The notes: generated by a model not told the origin, from the letters alone. Shown: positions 15,616-23,255, numbered from the stretch's first letter. The stretch: DNA of 25,814 nt from JBBDXA01 sp040902585 (GCA_040902585.1 JBBDXA010000140.1:1-25814), one strand, 5' to 3'. Made by a program: numbers and translations.

Positions 15616-16416
15616 ATGAGTATGATCAAAACTCTCAGCATTGTGATTCCCGTCTACAACGAGCGCAAGCTTTTCCTCTCCGTGCTCGAACGCGTCGAAT
15701 CGGTACGGCTGCCGCAGGGCATTGGGCAGCAGATCGTGCTGGTGGACGACTGCTCGACCGACGGCACGCGCGAGATGCTGCGCAGCCTCGCCGATCGCCG
15801 GGAAGACCTGACGATCATCTTCCATGAGAAAAACCGTGGCAAGGGCGCTGCCCTTCGCACAGGCTTTGCCGCCGCGACGGGTGACATCATCATGGTGCAG
15901 GACGCGGATCACGAGTACGAGCCGCAGGAGATTCCCCAGCTCCTCAAGCCCATACTCGACGGCAAGGCTGACGCGGTCTTCGGCACGCGCTTCAGCGGCG
16001 AGGTGCATCGCGTGCTCTACTACTGGCACTCCGTCGGCAACCGCATCCTCACCACGCTCAGCAACATGTTCAGCAACCTGAACCTGACCGACATGGAATG
16101 CTGCTACAAAATATTCAGGCGCGACATCCTGGAGCAGGTGACGCTGGAGGAAGACCGCTTCGGCTTCGAGCCGGAGGTCACCGCCAAGGTCGCCCGCCTC
16201 GGCGCTCGCATCTACGAAGTGCCCGTGAGCTACGCGGGGCGGACATATGAAGAAGGAAAGAAGATCAACTGGAAGGACGGCTTCAGCGCCCTTCGCTGCA
16301 TCGTGAAGTACAACACCTGGAAGCGCCAGCCCAAGCCGGTGAAGGTCGCCAAGCCCGTCGAACAGCCCGTGCTTGAGACGATCGGCCTGCCGCAGGAGCA
16401 GAAGCGGGCGGCGTAG
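15616..16416 (+). CDS. Family 2 glycosyltransferase, DPM1/polyprenyl-phosphate type
   Basis: The protein is about 266 residues. Possible starts are GTG 15610, ATG 15616 and ATG 15622, with no convincing Shine-Dalgarno for any; I picked the middle one. The GT-A fold is clear: LSIVIPVYNE at the N-terminus, VLVDDCSTDGT for nucleotide binding, NRGKGAALRTGF, and the metal-binding DAD in VQDADHEYEP. The later TDMECCYKIFRRD and GFEPEVTAKVAR are typical of dolichol/undecaprenyl-phosphate sugar synthases and DPG-synthase-like enzymes. There is no C-terminal membrane pair, so the enzyme is probably peripheral at the cytoplasmic membrane. It likely makes a lipid-linked sugar donor for the GT-C enzymes nearby. 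A terminator follows at 16474. Confidence 0.9.
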   Translation: MSMIKTLSIVIPVYNERKLFLSVLERVESVRLPQGIGQQIVLVDDCSTDGTREMLRSLADRREDLTIIFHEKNRGKGAALRTGFAAATGDIIMVQDADHEYEPQEIPQLLKPILDGKADAVFGTRFSGEVHRVLYYWHSVGNRILTTLSNMFSNLNLTDMECCYKIFRRDILEQVTLEEDRFGFEPEVTAKVARLGARIYEVPVSYAGRTYEEGKKINWKDGFSALRCIVKYNTWKRQPKPVKVAKPVEQPVLETIGLPQEQKRAA

Positions 16417-16418
16417 GG

Positions 16419-16460
16419 AAGCTTTGAGCTGTCAGCTTTCAGCTTTGAGCAATCAGACTG
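16419..16460. repeat. Degenerate heptad array, CAGCTTT-like
   Basis: Six successive 7-mers (AAGCTTT, GAGCTGT, CAGCTTT, CAGCTTT, GAGCAAT, CAGACTG) start directly after the GT2 stop codon. Confidence 0.75.
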
Positions 16461-16473
16461 AATCCAATCCAAG

Positions 16474-16509
16474 CCCGATGGCGAGTCCGCGAGCCATCGG
16501 GGTATTTTT
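16474..16509 (+). terminator. Terminator of GT2, built from a dispersed repeat
   Basis: Stem CCCGATGGC/GCCATCGGG (16474-16482 and 16493-16501), a 10-nt loop, then TATTTTT. The roughly 34-bp element recurs with few changes, inverted, at 19995-20044. Confidence 0.8.
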
Positions 16510-16612
16510 GTGCAATGTTACAATTCAATGCAATACCCGACGACTCGGCGGACCTCTTCCTCGGTCTTGCATGCTTGTCTTCCGTTATGGGTTGAGCATT
16601 GAATCGATCTAA

Positions 16613-16675
16613 AGCTGATAGCTGATAGCTGATAGCTGATAGCTGATAGCTGATAGCTCTCAGCTCCTCGCTCCC
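16613..16675. repeat. Heptad array, six perfect AGCTGAT units plus three degenerate
   Basis: AGCTGAT is repeated perfectly six times (16613-16654), followed by AGCTCTC, AGCTCCT and CGCTCCC. The array ends one base before the stop codon of the minus-strand methyltransferase. Confidence 0.97.
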
Positions 16676-16676
16676 C

Positions 16677-17504
16677 TCACGCCGCCTTGCGCCCGACGTG
16701 CCGGTAGTCCAGCATCATCGCGCTCCTGAGCGGCTTGCGCCCCACGCCCAGCACGCTCTGCCCCATCGGCATCGGCAGGAGGCGCTCGATCGCACTGATG
16801 AAGGGCACCAGCTTGTCGAAGAGCTTCGCCTGTTTCGCGGGCACGTGTTTCTTTCGCAGCAGGACACTATTGACGAACCAGCCAAGCAGGCCCACCGCGT
16901 TGCTGTACCGGCCGTGCTCCCACTCCAGGCCCGCGCCGATCATCGCGCTGCGCAGCGAGCGCTTCGAGTACCGGCGATAGTGCCCCAACTCGCTGTCGAG
17001 TTTGCCGAACGCGAAGGGGCAAGCCGGGACGAAGATGAGCACGCGCCCGCCGGGACGGATCTGCGTCATCATGCTGCGCAGGGCGCTCACATCGTCTTCA
17101 ATATGTTCCAGCACGTTGCAGCTCACGACGGTGTCAAACCGCGGCTGCTCGTGCAACGGTTCGGGCAGGTCCTGGAGATAGCCATGCGTGCAGGAGACGT
17201 GCGACATGTGACCAAGGCGATCGTTGAATCGCTGGACGAATGAAGTCACCGGTTCGACGCCCGCCACGCGCCGGGCATTCATCGCCAGAAACTGCGTGAT
17301 GTTCCCCGTCCCGCTGCCGACTTCGAGTACATCCTGCCCGAGGTAGGGGCGAAGCTGGTTGTAGATCCAGTGGTTGTACTCGTACAGCCCTTCGATGGTC
17401 TCCAGTGAGTCATCGATAACCTGCGTGCCCGCGGGCAGCGAGAACGGCTCAGAGCGAATGCTCGAGACCGGTTCATGCACGTGTTGTTCAGTCGTCAGCT
17501 TCAT
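16677..17504 (-). CDS. Class I SAM-dependent methyltransferase
   Basis: The protein is 275 residues from the ATG at 17504, with AGGA 9 nt upstream; a TTG three codons earlier is less likely. The Rossmann SAM-binding motif I is VLEVGSGTGNIT, an acidic motif follows in VAGVEP, and FDTVVSCNVLEHIEDD and RPGGRVLIFVPA complete the Methyltransf_11/23-like core. A His/Tyr/Arg stretch (GHYRRYSKRSLRSAM) is typical of methyltransferases in polysaccharide loci. The C-terminal part has a moderately hydrophobic segment. The target is probably a sugar or glycolipid, judged only from the context. It lies 78 bases after the second GT39-like gene on the same strand. Confidence 0.88.
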   Translation of the reverse strand: MKLTTEQHVHEPVSSIRSEPFSLPAGTQVIDDSLETIEGLYEYNHWIYNQLRPYLGQDVLEVGSGTGNITQFLAMNARRVAGVEPVTSFVQRFNDRLGHMSHVSCTHGYLQDLPEPLHEQPRFDTVVSCNVLEHIEDDVSALRSMMTQIRPGGRVLIFVPACPFAFGKLDSELGHYRRYSKRSLRSAMIGAGLEWEHGRYSNAVGLLGWFVNSVLLRKKHVPAKQAKLFDKLVPFISAIERLLPMPMGQSVLGVGRKPLRSAMMLDYRHVGRKAA

Positions 17505-17582
17505 GCGGTTCAATCCTGTGCGAATCTATTTCTAAGAAAGTGAGGAAATGAGGAATCAATTCATGGAAATCCATTCCATTCC

Positions 17583-19202
17583 TTATTTTCTTGTTTCCTT
17601 AGCAATACTCTGACCGGTTGCCGGCGTGTGATACAGCCGATACTCACGGCTCTCGATGCTGTGATCTTCCACGACCCGCCACTGCTCGCGCAGCGTCGCC
17701 AGGGCGCGGCAGTCGGGATGGGCCGCTGACGAAGGGCCGATGGTGACAGCCCATTCAAACTCGCCTGCGGCCAGGCGCGGGCCAAGGCGGTTGATCTCGT
17801 AGTTGCGCGGGTCGTAGCGATGGATGCGCAGGTCGTCGCGGCCATGCTTCAGCCGCAGGTGATATTCGACCATCGGCCAGGCCTGGGCGAGCACATCGTC
17901 ACCGGGCTTCGCATCACGGGCGATGGTGTTGCACATCTCAACGAGACGAATGTTCTTGTCTTCGTCGCGCGACATGGTGGAAGTCTGTCCGCCAAGGATG
18001 GCGGCGAGGGCGAGGGCGAGGGCGAAGGCCATGCCGGCAAGGAGCCTCGCCCTCCCATCATTCTTCGCCTTCCCATCGAGCAGCCAGGCCGCCGCCAGCG
18101 GTCCACCCAGCACAAGCGGCGGAATCATGAAGATGCTCTTGGATAGTTGCATGATGTGCGAAGCATGCACCGCCAGCATCAAGCCGCCGGTGAAGACCGC
18201 CAGCGTGACGGCCACCGCGTCGCGCGTGCGCCACGCCTTCCAGAAAATCAGCGTGATGGCCACGATCATGGTGACCAGCAGCAGCGGATAACTCTGCCCG
18301 TACCAGTAGGCGTAGGCGTACTTGGGGACCTGGGCGTGCATCTCGCCGCGAAACAGAGTCGGGTGACCATGCGCGGCGTAGAGCAGGTAGTAGGTGAAGT
18401 TGCGGGCCGCGCCGAGCATGATGATGCCTGCCGGCCAAAGGATGAGGATGAGCAGGAAGCAGAGCAGGGCAGCGTGAAGGATGTCGCGATGAATGGTGCG
18501 CGGGAGGCGGATGATGGCGCGGATTGCGGATCGCGGATTGCGGATTGCGGATTGATGCCCAAAGAGCAACACAGGTCGCGCCAAGGCGACCGCGATCATC
18601 GCAAAACCTAGCACGATCGGCCCGTACTCCATCGTGACAAACTGCCCCGCCAGTGATGCACCGAAGATGAGCGCATCGCGCCGCTTCAGGTCGCGCAGGT
18701 ACCGACACAGCAGCCAGAGGTTCAGCAGCATGAAGAAAATCACAAACGAATGCGGCTGAATCACGCCGGCCATCTCGATCGACGTCGGCGCGGTCGCCAG
18801 CGAAAGGCCTGCGACAAGGCCCACCAGCAGGCGCGTGCGATCGCTGTGTCCGCGCGCCAGATCGAAACCGATGAGGACGAGAAGCCCTGCGCTCAGGGCG
18901 CAGATCACGACCGCGGGCAGGCGAATCGCCCATTCTTCGTAGCCGAAAAGGCTGGTGGAAAGGGCGATGGCGTAGGCGGTGAGCGGGGCGTGTTCGTGGC
19001 GTTTCTCGGAGAGGTCGCCCATCTGCGTGGCGTTGGCGATGAAGCCTTCGCCGGCGGCGAGCGTGTAGTTCGCTTCATCCCATGCAATGACATCGTTTAG
19101 CCCGCCGCTGTGCAGGTAACCGGCGATGGCGGTGACGAGCAGCGTCAGGATGGCCAGCAGGTGCGGCGTGCGCTTTTCACTTTTCGTCGTGGCTTCGTTC
19201 AT
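17583..19202 (-). CDS. GT39-family (ArnT/PMT_2-like) membrane glycosyltransferase
   Basis: The protein has 539 residues. Its ATG overlaps the stop of the FkbM gene (ATGA at 19202-19199). After TM1 comes the DE motif of GT-C enzymes (IAWDEANYTLAAGEGF, near residues 40-55), then an EHAPLTAY stretch, about ten more TM helices, and a soluble C-terminal domain of about 130 residues. It should move sugars from a polyprenyl carrier on the periplasmic side. Residues 217-228, in a cytoplasmic or periplasmic loop between helices, read QSAIRNPRSAIR and are encoded by five GCGGATT-type heptads (18519-18553), an evident repeat insertion. A GAGGGC hexamer run at about 18004-18022 encodes alternating Ala/Leu inside a helix. 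Confidence 0.85.
   Translation of the reverse strand: MNEATTKSEKRTPHLLAILTLLVTAIAGYLHSGGLNDVIAWDEANYTLAAGEGFIANATQMGDLSEKRHEHAPLTAYAIALSTSLFGYEEWAIRLPAVVICALSAGLLVLIGFDLARGHSDRTRLLVGLVAGLSLATAPTSIEMAGVIQPHSFVIFFMLLNLWLLCRYLRDLKRRDALIFGASLAGQFVTMEYGPIVLGFAMIAVALARPVLLFGHQSAIRNPRSAIRAIIRLPRTIHRDILHAALLCFLLILILWPAGIIMLGAARNFTYYLLYAAHGHPTLFRGEMHAQVPKYAYAYWYGQSYPLLLVTMIVAITLIFWKAWRTRDAVAVTLAVFTGGLMLAVHASHIMQLSKSIFMIPPLVLGGPLAAAWLLDGKAKNDGRARLLAGMAFALALALAAILGGQTSTMSRDEDKNIRLVEMCNTIARDAKPGDDVLAQAWPMVEYHLRLKHGRDDLRIHRYDPRNYEINRLGPRLAAGEFEWAVTIGPSSAAHPDCRALATLREQWRVVEDHSIESREYRLYHTPATGQSIAKETRK
18519..18553. repeat. Heptad array inside a coding sequence, unit GCGGATT
   Basis: Five consecutive 7-mers (GCGGATT, GCGGATC, GCGGATT, GCGGATT, GCGGATT) lie within the GT39 gene at 17583-19202. 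The frame stays open through them and encodes SAIRNPRSAIR-like residues. Confidence 0.95.
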
Positions 19203-19927
19203 CGCCGCACCTCCGCGTCGAGCGATGACTCATGCAGGAACCCGAACTCCATCTCTGATTCCGACACATGAAACAGCCGGTAGCCCGCCGCGTTGAGTTT
19301 GCGAAGGGCTTGCTTCGTGCGATTCAAACCAACGCCAGGAAAACGATGATGAAACTCGACGAGCAATTGCGCCGGCCGCAGCGTTGAAGCGAGCATCGCA
19401 TCGAGCACCGCGTACTCCGCGCCTTCGATATCCATCTTGAGAAGATCGATGCGGCTGTGCCCCAGTTCGCGCATGATCGTATTGAGCGTTTTCACAGGCA
19501 CAGTGATCGCCTGGCTCGCGGTTGCCGGCCGATCGAGCATGGTGTGCGACACATGCTGCGGATCGATCGGCGGCGCGAAGGTCGCTTCGCCGTCGTAATC
19601 CGCAATGCCCGCGGGCACGATGTGAAACTCATCAGGCAGCGTCTGGCCTTGAAGCCATTGCAATGATTTCGGTGTGGGATCGAATGCCCAGACGTTGAGG
19701 CCGAAAACTTCGATCAGGGAGAGATCGAAGGAGATGTCGGTCCCGACGCCGAGCGAGTAGACGATAGAGCTTTCGCTCAGGCCGCGCGGACTGATGCACC
19801 ACAGGCCGTCGAGTGAGCCGTGCGTTTGCCTGGGCAAGCAGACTTGCGGTCGCGCGCCAAGCGTGGGCGTGAGCCATCGCTTGATGATCGCCCTGGGCCG
19901 CTGCGGGATGAGCTGGGAAAGTCCCAT
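19199..19927 (-). CDS. FkbM-family methyltransferase
   Basis: The protein is about 242 residues from the ATG at 19927. ATGs at 19948 and 19957 are alternatives, and the frame runs further up into the inverted repeat at 19995-20044, where translation looks like repeat peptide. No start has a convincing Shine-Dalgarno. The FkbM features are clear: SIVYSLGVGTDISFDLSL for SAM binding, FGLNVWAFDPTP, IPVKTLNTI-like VPVKTLNTIM, and LLKMDIEGAEYAVLDAM with the family Asp-Ile-Glu-Gly core. FkbM enzymes O-methylate sugars and secondary metabolites. It is coupled by ATGA overlap to the GT39-like gene, which supports a glycan substrate. Confidence 0.9.
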   Translation of the reverse strand: MGLSQLIPQRPRAIIKRWLTPTLGARPQVCLPRQTHGSLDGLWCISPRGLSESSIVYSLGVGTDISFDLSLIEVFGLNVWAFDPTPKSLQWLQGQTLPDEFHIVPAGIADYDGEATFAPPIDPQHVSHTMLDRPATASQAITVPVKTLNTIMRELGHSRIDLLKMDIEGAEYAVLDAMLASTLRPAQLLVEFHHRFPGVGLNRTKQALRKLNAAGYRLFHVSESEMEFGFLHESSLDAEVRR

Positions 19928-20181
19928 TTCTGCCGTCGCTATCGGCATAAACGGCATAGAGCGTAAGGCCGTTACAGACGGATTCGCCGTAGTTCCAAGC
20001 CCGATGAGTACCCCGACGGCTCGCGGACTCGCCATCGGGCTTGGCTCCTGGGCCGAATCCGCACTTTCAACGTGCGACCTAAAGCGCGACCTCTGTGCCG
20101 TCGATAGCGATTGTGACGTCTGTGCGGCCTGTGTCGAGTTATCGGGGGCAGCATTCGGCTACGGCGTCAGGGTGTTATTCG
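19928..20181. promoter_or_regulatory. Divergent intergenic region upstream of the ABC export operon
   Basis: The 254 bases between the divergent FkbM and ABC permease genes carry the inverted repeat at 19995-20044 and should hold the promoter of the plus-strand operon. No clear promoter boxes could be fixed. Confidence 0.45.
19995..20044. repeat. Inverted repeat, second copy of the 16474 element
   Basis: Perfect 12-bp arms CCAAGCCCGATG (19995-20006) and CATCGGGCTTGG (20033-20044) enclose 26 nt. The reverse complement matches 16471-16504 with only about two differences over about 34 bases, but this copy lacks the T-run. Confidence 0.85.
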
Positions 20182-21063
20182 ATGAGTGCATTCAACGTTG
20201 CCAGTTCCCCGACCGTCGCTGTCGCCGAAGCTTCGCGCGACGACCTGGCGGTGACCACGATTCAGCCTCGACGCGGCTGGCAGAAGCTCGACCTGGGCAG
20301 TCTCTGGCAGTATCGCGACCTGCTTCGCTACCTCACCCTTCGCGATATTCAGGTGCGCTACAAACAGACCGTGCTCGGGGCCGCGTGGGCGGTCATTCAG
20401 CCCGTCGCCATGATGCTCGTCGCCTGCGTCTTCTTCGGCAGGCTGCTGGGTGTCGCGGCCAAAGTGCCCGTGCCCTATCCGATCTTCTTCTTCGCCGGCA
20501 TGCTCGCTTGGAACTTCTTCGCCGGCGCGGTGAACGCATCATCGATGAGCCTGATCAACAGCGCCCAGATGCTGCGCAAGGTTTACTTCCCGCGCCTGAT
20601 CCTGCCCATCGCGGCGATCGGCGCGCCGGCGGTGGATCTGGTGATCTCCTCGCTCGTCCTTGTCGTGCTGATGATCTGGTACGACGTGGCGCTTTCCTGG
20701 CAGTTCATGTTGCTGCCGCTGATCACCGTATCGATCGTCGCGGCAGTGCTCGGCGTGGGATTGATGCTTGCCGCGCTGAACGTGGCGTATCGCGACTTCC
20801 GCTACGTGGTGCCGTTCCTCCTTCAGCTCTGGTTCTTCGTCACGCCGGTGATCTTTCCCGTCGCCATCGTGCCCGAGAGCTGGCAGTGGGTGGTGCACTT
20901 GAACCCGATGGGCGGTTCGATCGAAGCGTTCCGCGCCGCCATCCTTGGAACACCGATGGACTACGGCGCATGGGCGATCTCCACAGCCGCGTCGATGCTG
21001 CTGCTCGCCGCCGGCCTTGCCTACTTCACCCGAACCGAACGCCGCTTCGCGGATGTGGTGTGA
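20182..21063 (+). CDS. ABC-2 type polysaccharide export permease (Wzm/TagG-like)
   Basis: The protein is 293 residues from the ATG at 20182, where an AGGG-type site stands about 9 nt upstream; the open frame continues upstream but is not conserved. After a soluble N-terminus of about 50 residues it shows the ABC2_membrane pattern: LLRYLTLRDIQVRYKQTVLGAAW is the amphipathic entry into TM1, followed by about six TM helices, NASSMSLINSAQMLRKVYFP between helices, and VTPVIFP plus LNPMGGSIEAFRAAI near the C-terminus. These match O-antigen and teichoic-acid exporters. It would form the membrane channel for a lipid-linked glycan with the ATPase encoded 80 bases downstream. Confidence 0.93.
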   Translation: MSAFNVASSPTVAVAEASRDDLAVTTIQPRRGWQKLDLGSLWQYRDLLRYLTLRDIQVRYKQTVLGAAWAVIQPVAMMLVACVFFGRLLGVAAKVPVPYPIFFFAGMLAWNFFAGAVNASSMSLINSAQMLRKVYFPRLILPIAAIGAPAVDLVISSLVLVVLMIWYDVALSWQFMLLPLITVSIVAAVLGVGLMLAALNVAYRDFRYVVPFLLQLWFFVTPVIFPVAIVPESWQWVVHLNPMGGSIEAFRAAILGTPMDYGAWAISTAASMLLLAAGLAYFTRTERRFADVV

Positions 21064-21109
21064 GGGGGAAGGAACGTAGGGACGGAGGGACGAAGGCACG
21101 CAGGGATTC

Positions 21110-21144
21110 GACTCAGGACTCAGGACCCAGGACTCAGGACCTCA
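21110..21144. repeat. Heptad array GACTCAG running into the ATPase start codon
   Basis: Units GACTCAG, GACTCAG, GACCCAG, GACTCAG, GACCTCA; the final A is the first base of the ATG at 21144. Each unit boundary creates AGGA, so the array itself supplies the only Shine-Dalgarno-like sequence. Confidence 0.9.
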
Positions 21145-22403
21145 TGACCACCGCAGCGATCCAAGCCCGCAACCTTTCCAAGAGCTACCGTCTCGGCAGC
21201 GCGACGAGCTTCGGCAGCACGCTGCGCGAGACGCTGGCGGATGCGACACGACGCTGGTTCAAGCAAGACGCGAATCCAACGAACGGATCAAAGAAGGATG
21301 ACACGTTTTACGCTCTGCGCGATGTGTCCTTCGACATCGAACGCGGACAGGTCGTCGGCATCATCGGCCACAACGGCGCGGGCAAGTCCACGCTCTTGAA
21401 ACTCCTCGCCCGCATCACCGACCCGACTGAGGGCCGCGCCGAAGTGCGCGGCCGCATCGCCAGTCTGCTCGAAGTAGGCACCGGTTTTCATCCTGAACTT
21501 TCAGGGCGGGAGAACATCTATCTCAACGGCGCGATCCTCGGTATGACGCGCGATGAGATCCGCTCTTCCCTCGACGCCATCATCGATTTCAGCGGCATCG
21601 AAAAGTTCCTTGACACGCCCGTGAAACGCTACAGCTCCGGCATGACCGTGCGCCTCGCCTTCGCCATTGCCGCGCACCTGCGCCCCGAGATTCTGCTGGT
21701 CGATGAAGTGCTCGCTGTCGGCGATGTGGCGTTTCAGAAAAAGTGTCTGGGCAAGATGCAGGATGTCGTGCATGACGAGGGCCGCACCGTGCTCTTTGTC
21801 AGTCACAACATGGACAGCATCCGCGCCCTTTGTTCGCAGGTGATGGTGCTGGATCACGGCAAATCCATCGGCTGCGTGCCGGTGGATGAAGGCGTGCGCG
21901 CGTACTACCACGCGATGGCGGAGCACGAACACCTGCCGCTCTCGCAGCGGCCGCGCGCCAGGCGATGCAGCCACGCCCCCGTGTTTCACGCCCTGCGCAT
22001 GCACACCGATCAGGGCGAGACGCACGTCGTCGCCTGCGGCGGCACGCTGAATATCGACCTGGACCTGGCCAACCTCGGCGATGTGACCCGCGGCGAATGC
22101 GCCCTTTCCATTCGCAATGAACACGGCCAGCGCGTCGTGATGTTCCAGAGCCAGTACCACGCGGATCTCGTACTCACCGGCCTGTCGAGCACGATTCTGC
22201 GCTGCACGATTCCCAATCTGATCCTCGCGCCGGGCACCTACTCGATCGACCTCGTGCTCGCCGATCAACCCGAGATCATCGACACCATCGAACGGGCCGC
22301 GACGTTTGAAGTGGTCTTCGCGGACCTCTTCGGCACCGGCAAGATTCCCGACGCCACGCAGGGCCACGTGGTGATGCCCTGCCAGTGGAAGCTGGCTGCG
22401 TGA
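21144..22403 (+). CDS. ABC polysaccharide export ATPase with C-terminal domain (Wzt-like)
   Basis: The protein has 419 residues. The nucleotide-binding domain holds Walker A GHNGAGKST (75-83), the signature YSSGM (163-167), Walker B ILLVDE (183-188) and the switch His221 in FVSHN. LLEVGTGFHPELSGRENIYLNG is characteristic of the KpsT/Wzt/TagH branch. Residues about 250-419 form an extra beta-rich domain like the Wzt C-terminal carbohydrate-binding domain, which in the known Wzt systems reads the terminal modification of the glycan before export. An open frame extends far upstream in this reading frame but overlaps the permease in another frame and is rejected as coding. The adjacent methyltransferase (22503) is a candidate for the modifying enzyme; that link is inference. 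Confidence 0.94.
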   Translation: MTTAAIQARNLSKSYRLGSATSFGSTLRETLADATRRWFKQDANPTNGSKKDDTFYALRDVSFDIERGQVVGIIGHNGAGKSTLLKLLARITDPTEGRAEVRGRIASLLEVGTGFHPELSGRENIYLNGAILGMTRDEIRSSLDAIIDFSGIEKFLDTPVKRYSSGMTVRLAFAIAAHLRPEILLVDEVLAVGDVAFQKKCLGKMQDVVHDEGRTVLFVSHNMDSIRALCSQVMVLDHGKSIGCVPVDEGVRAYYHAMAEHEHLPLSQRPRARRCSHAPVFHALRMHTDQGETHVVACGGTLNIDLDLANLGDVTRGECALSIRNEHGQRVVMFQSQYHADLVLTGLSSTILRCTIPNLILAPGTYSIDLVLADQPEIIDTIERAATFEVVFADLFGTGKIPDATQGHVVMPCQWKLAA

Positions 22404-22436
22404 GCTGTCAGCCATCAGCCGTCAGCTCTCAGCCAG
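22402..22436. repeat. Degenerate heptad array, CAGCCNT-like
   Basis: GAGCTGT, CAGCCAT, CAGCCGT, CAGCTCT, CAGCCAG. The first unit overlaps the ATPase stop codon. Bases 22416-22427 are exactly complementary to 22467-22478 in the next array. Confidence 0.85.
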
Positions 22437-22459
22437 AGAAGACACGGGTGAATGCATCA

Positions 22460-22494
22460 GGCTGATAGCTGACGGCTGAAAGCTGAAAGCAAGG
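22460..22494. repeat. Degenerate heptad array, AGCTGAA-like
   Basis: GGCTGAT, AGCTGAC, GGCTGAA, AGCTGAA, AGCAAGG, ending 8 nt before the ATG at 22503. AAGG in the last unit can act as its Shine-Dalgarno. Confidence 0.85.
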
Positions 22495-22502
22495 ATCGAA
22501 CC

Positions 22503-23159
22503 ATGACATCAACCTACACCGGCGGAACCAGCAACGATCTGATGACGGACTACGTCGGTCAGCAGATTCGCGCGATCAATCCGAAGCGAGTCGTCGACTT
22601 CGGCGCGGGCCTGGGCAAGATGGGCAGCATCTGCCGACAGCTTATGGGCGACAACGCGCACCTCATCGCCGTCGAAGGCTGCGAGGCCACGGCGGGCGAT
22701 CTATCCGCTTCAGGCATCTACAACCGTGTGGACTTCGACATGATCGAAGACTGGGTGCTCGACAACACCGATCGCTGCGACCTGGCGATCTTCGGCGACG
22801 TGCTGGAACACCTCACCCGCAGGCAGGCGATCGCGGTGCTGAACCAGACGCTCACTTTCGCAAGCAACGTGGTGATCAACATCCCGCTTCGCAACCTGCG
22901 CCAGGATGGTGCGGAGACGAATGTGCTCGAAGAGCATCACGGCTATTTCACCGAGCGGTCCTTCGATCGCGGGTTTTTCGTGCGCGAGAAACACGTGACC
23001 AGCCCCTCGGCCGGCTACAGCAAGATGAATGTGTGGATCACCGGCCGGCGCAGATTTCGCCTGAAAAACGCGATCAAAGGCATGCTCCTCTACCACTTCG
23101 GCAGGCCGGCTCGCGTCGCGCTCGAAAAGCTCGGCTACGACGGCTACGTCGCGGGATGA
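22503..23159 (+). CDS. SAM-dependent methyltransferase
   Basis: The protein has 218 residues. Motif I is VVDFGAGLGKMGSI, an acidic LIAVEGCE follows, and DLAIFGDVLEHLTRRQAIAVL is the post-motif typical of Methyltransf_23-type enzymes. A later VVINIPLRN and a HGYFTERSF stretch fit the same fold. AAGG stands about 8 nt before the ATG. It lies between the Wzt-like ATPase and two GT4 genes, so methylation of the exported glycan, possibly at its terminus, is a reasonable guess. The acceptor is not visible in the sequence. Confidence 0.85.
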   Translation: MTSTYTGGTSNDLMTDYVGQQIRAINPKRVVDFGAGLGKMGSICRQLMGDNAHLIAVEGCEATAGDLSASGIYNRVDFDMIEDWVLDNTDRCDLAIFGDVLEHLTRRQAIAVLNQTLTFASNVVINIPLRNLRQDGAETNVLEEHHGYFTERSFDRGFFVREKHVTSPSAGYSKMNVWITGRRRFRLKNAIKGMLLYHFGRPARVALEKLGYDGYVAG

Positions 23160-23170
23160 GCGAAGAAGCG

Positions 23171-23197
23171 GCAGGAGGCAGGAGCAGGAGGCAGAGA
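23171..23197. repeat. Short period-7 array, GCAGGAG-like
   Basis: GCAGGAG, GCAGGA, GCAGGAG, GCAGAGA; one unit is 6 nt long. It is weaker than the other arrays. Confidence 0.5.
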
Positions 23198-23220
23198 GTG
23201 TGTGTGACGGCGTTCGAACT

Positions 23221-23255
23221 GGCTCATAGCTCATAGCTGAAAGCTCCAAGCTCCA
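23221..23255. repeat. Heptad array AGCTCAT/AGCTCCA running into a start codon
   Basis: GGCTCAT, AGCTCAT, AGCTGAA, AGCTCCA, AGCTCCA; the last A is the first base of the ATG at 23255. Confidence 0.88.

Larger units (their letters stand above)
16417..16676. other. Repeat-rich convergent intergenic region
   Basis: The 260 bases between the GT2 and methyltransferase stops contain a heptad array (16419-16460), a terminator-like inverted repeat (16474-16509), a segment at about 16530-16563 sharing ACTCGGCGGACCTC with repeat A, and a second heptad array (16613-16675). No gene is seen. Confidence 0.7.

Noticed and set aside
16613..16675. Possible CRISPR-like array
   Set aside because: The units are contiguous 7-mers with no spacers, and there are no cas genes.
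19794..21143. Upstream extension of the ATPase frame to about 870 codons
   Set aside because: The extension overlaps the well-conserved permease in another frame and is Arg/Ala-rich without motifs; the ATPase domain starts at 21144.
21501..22415. 304-codon minus-strand frame
   Set aside because: It is antisense to the ABC ATPase and shows no family signature.
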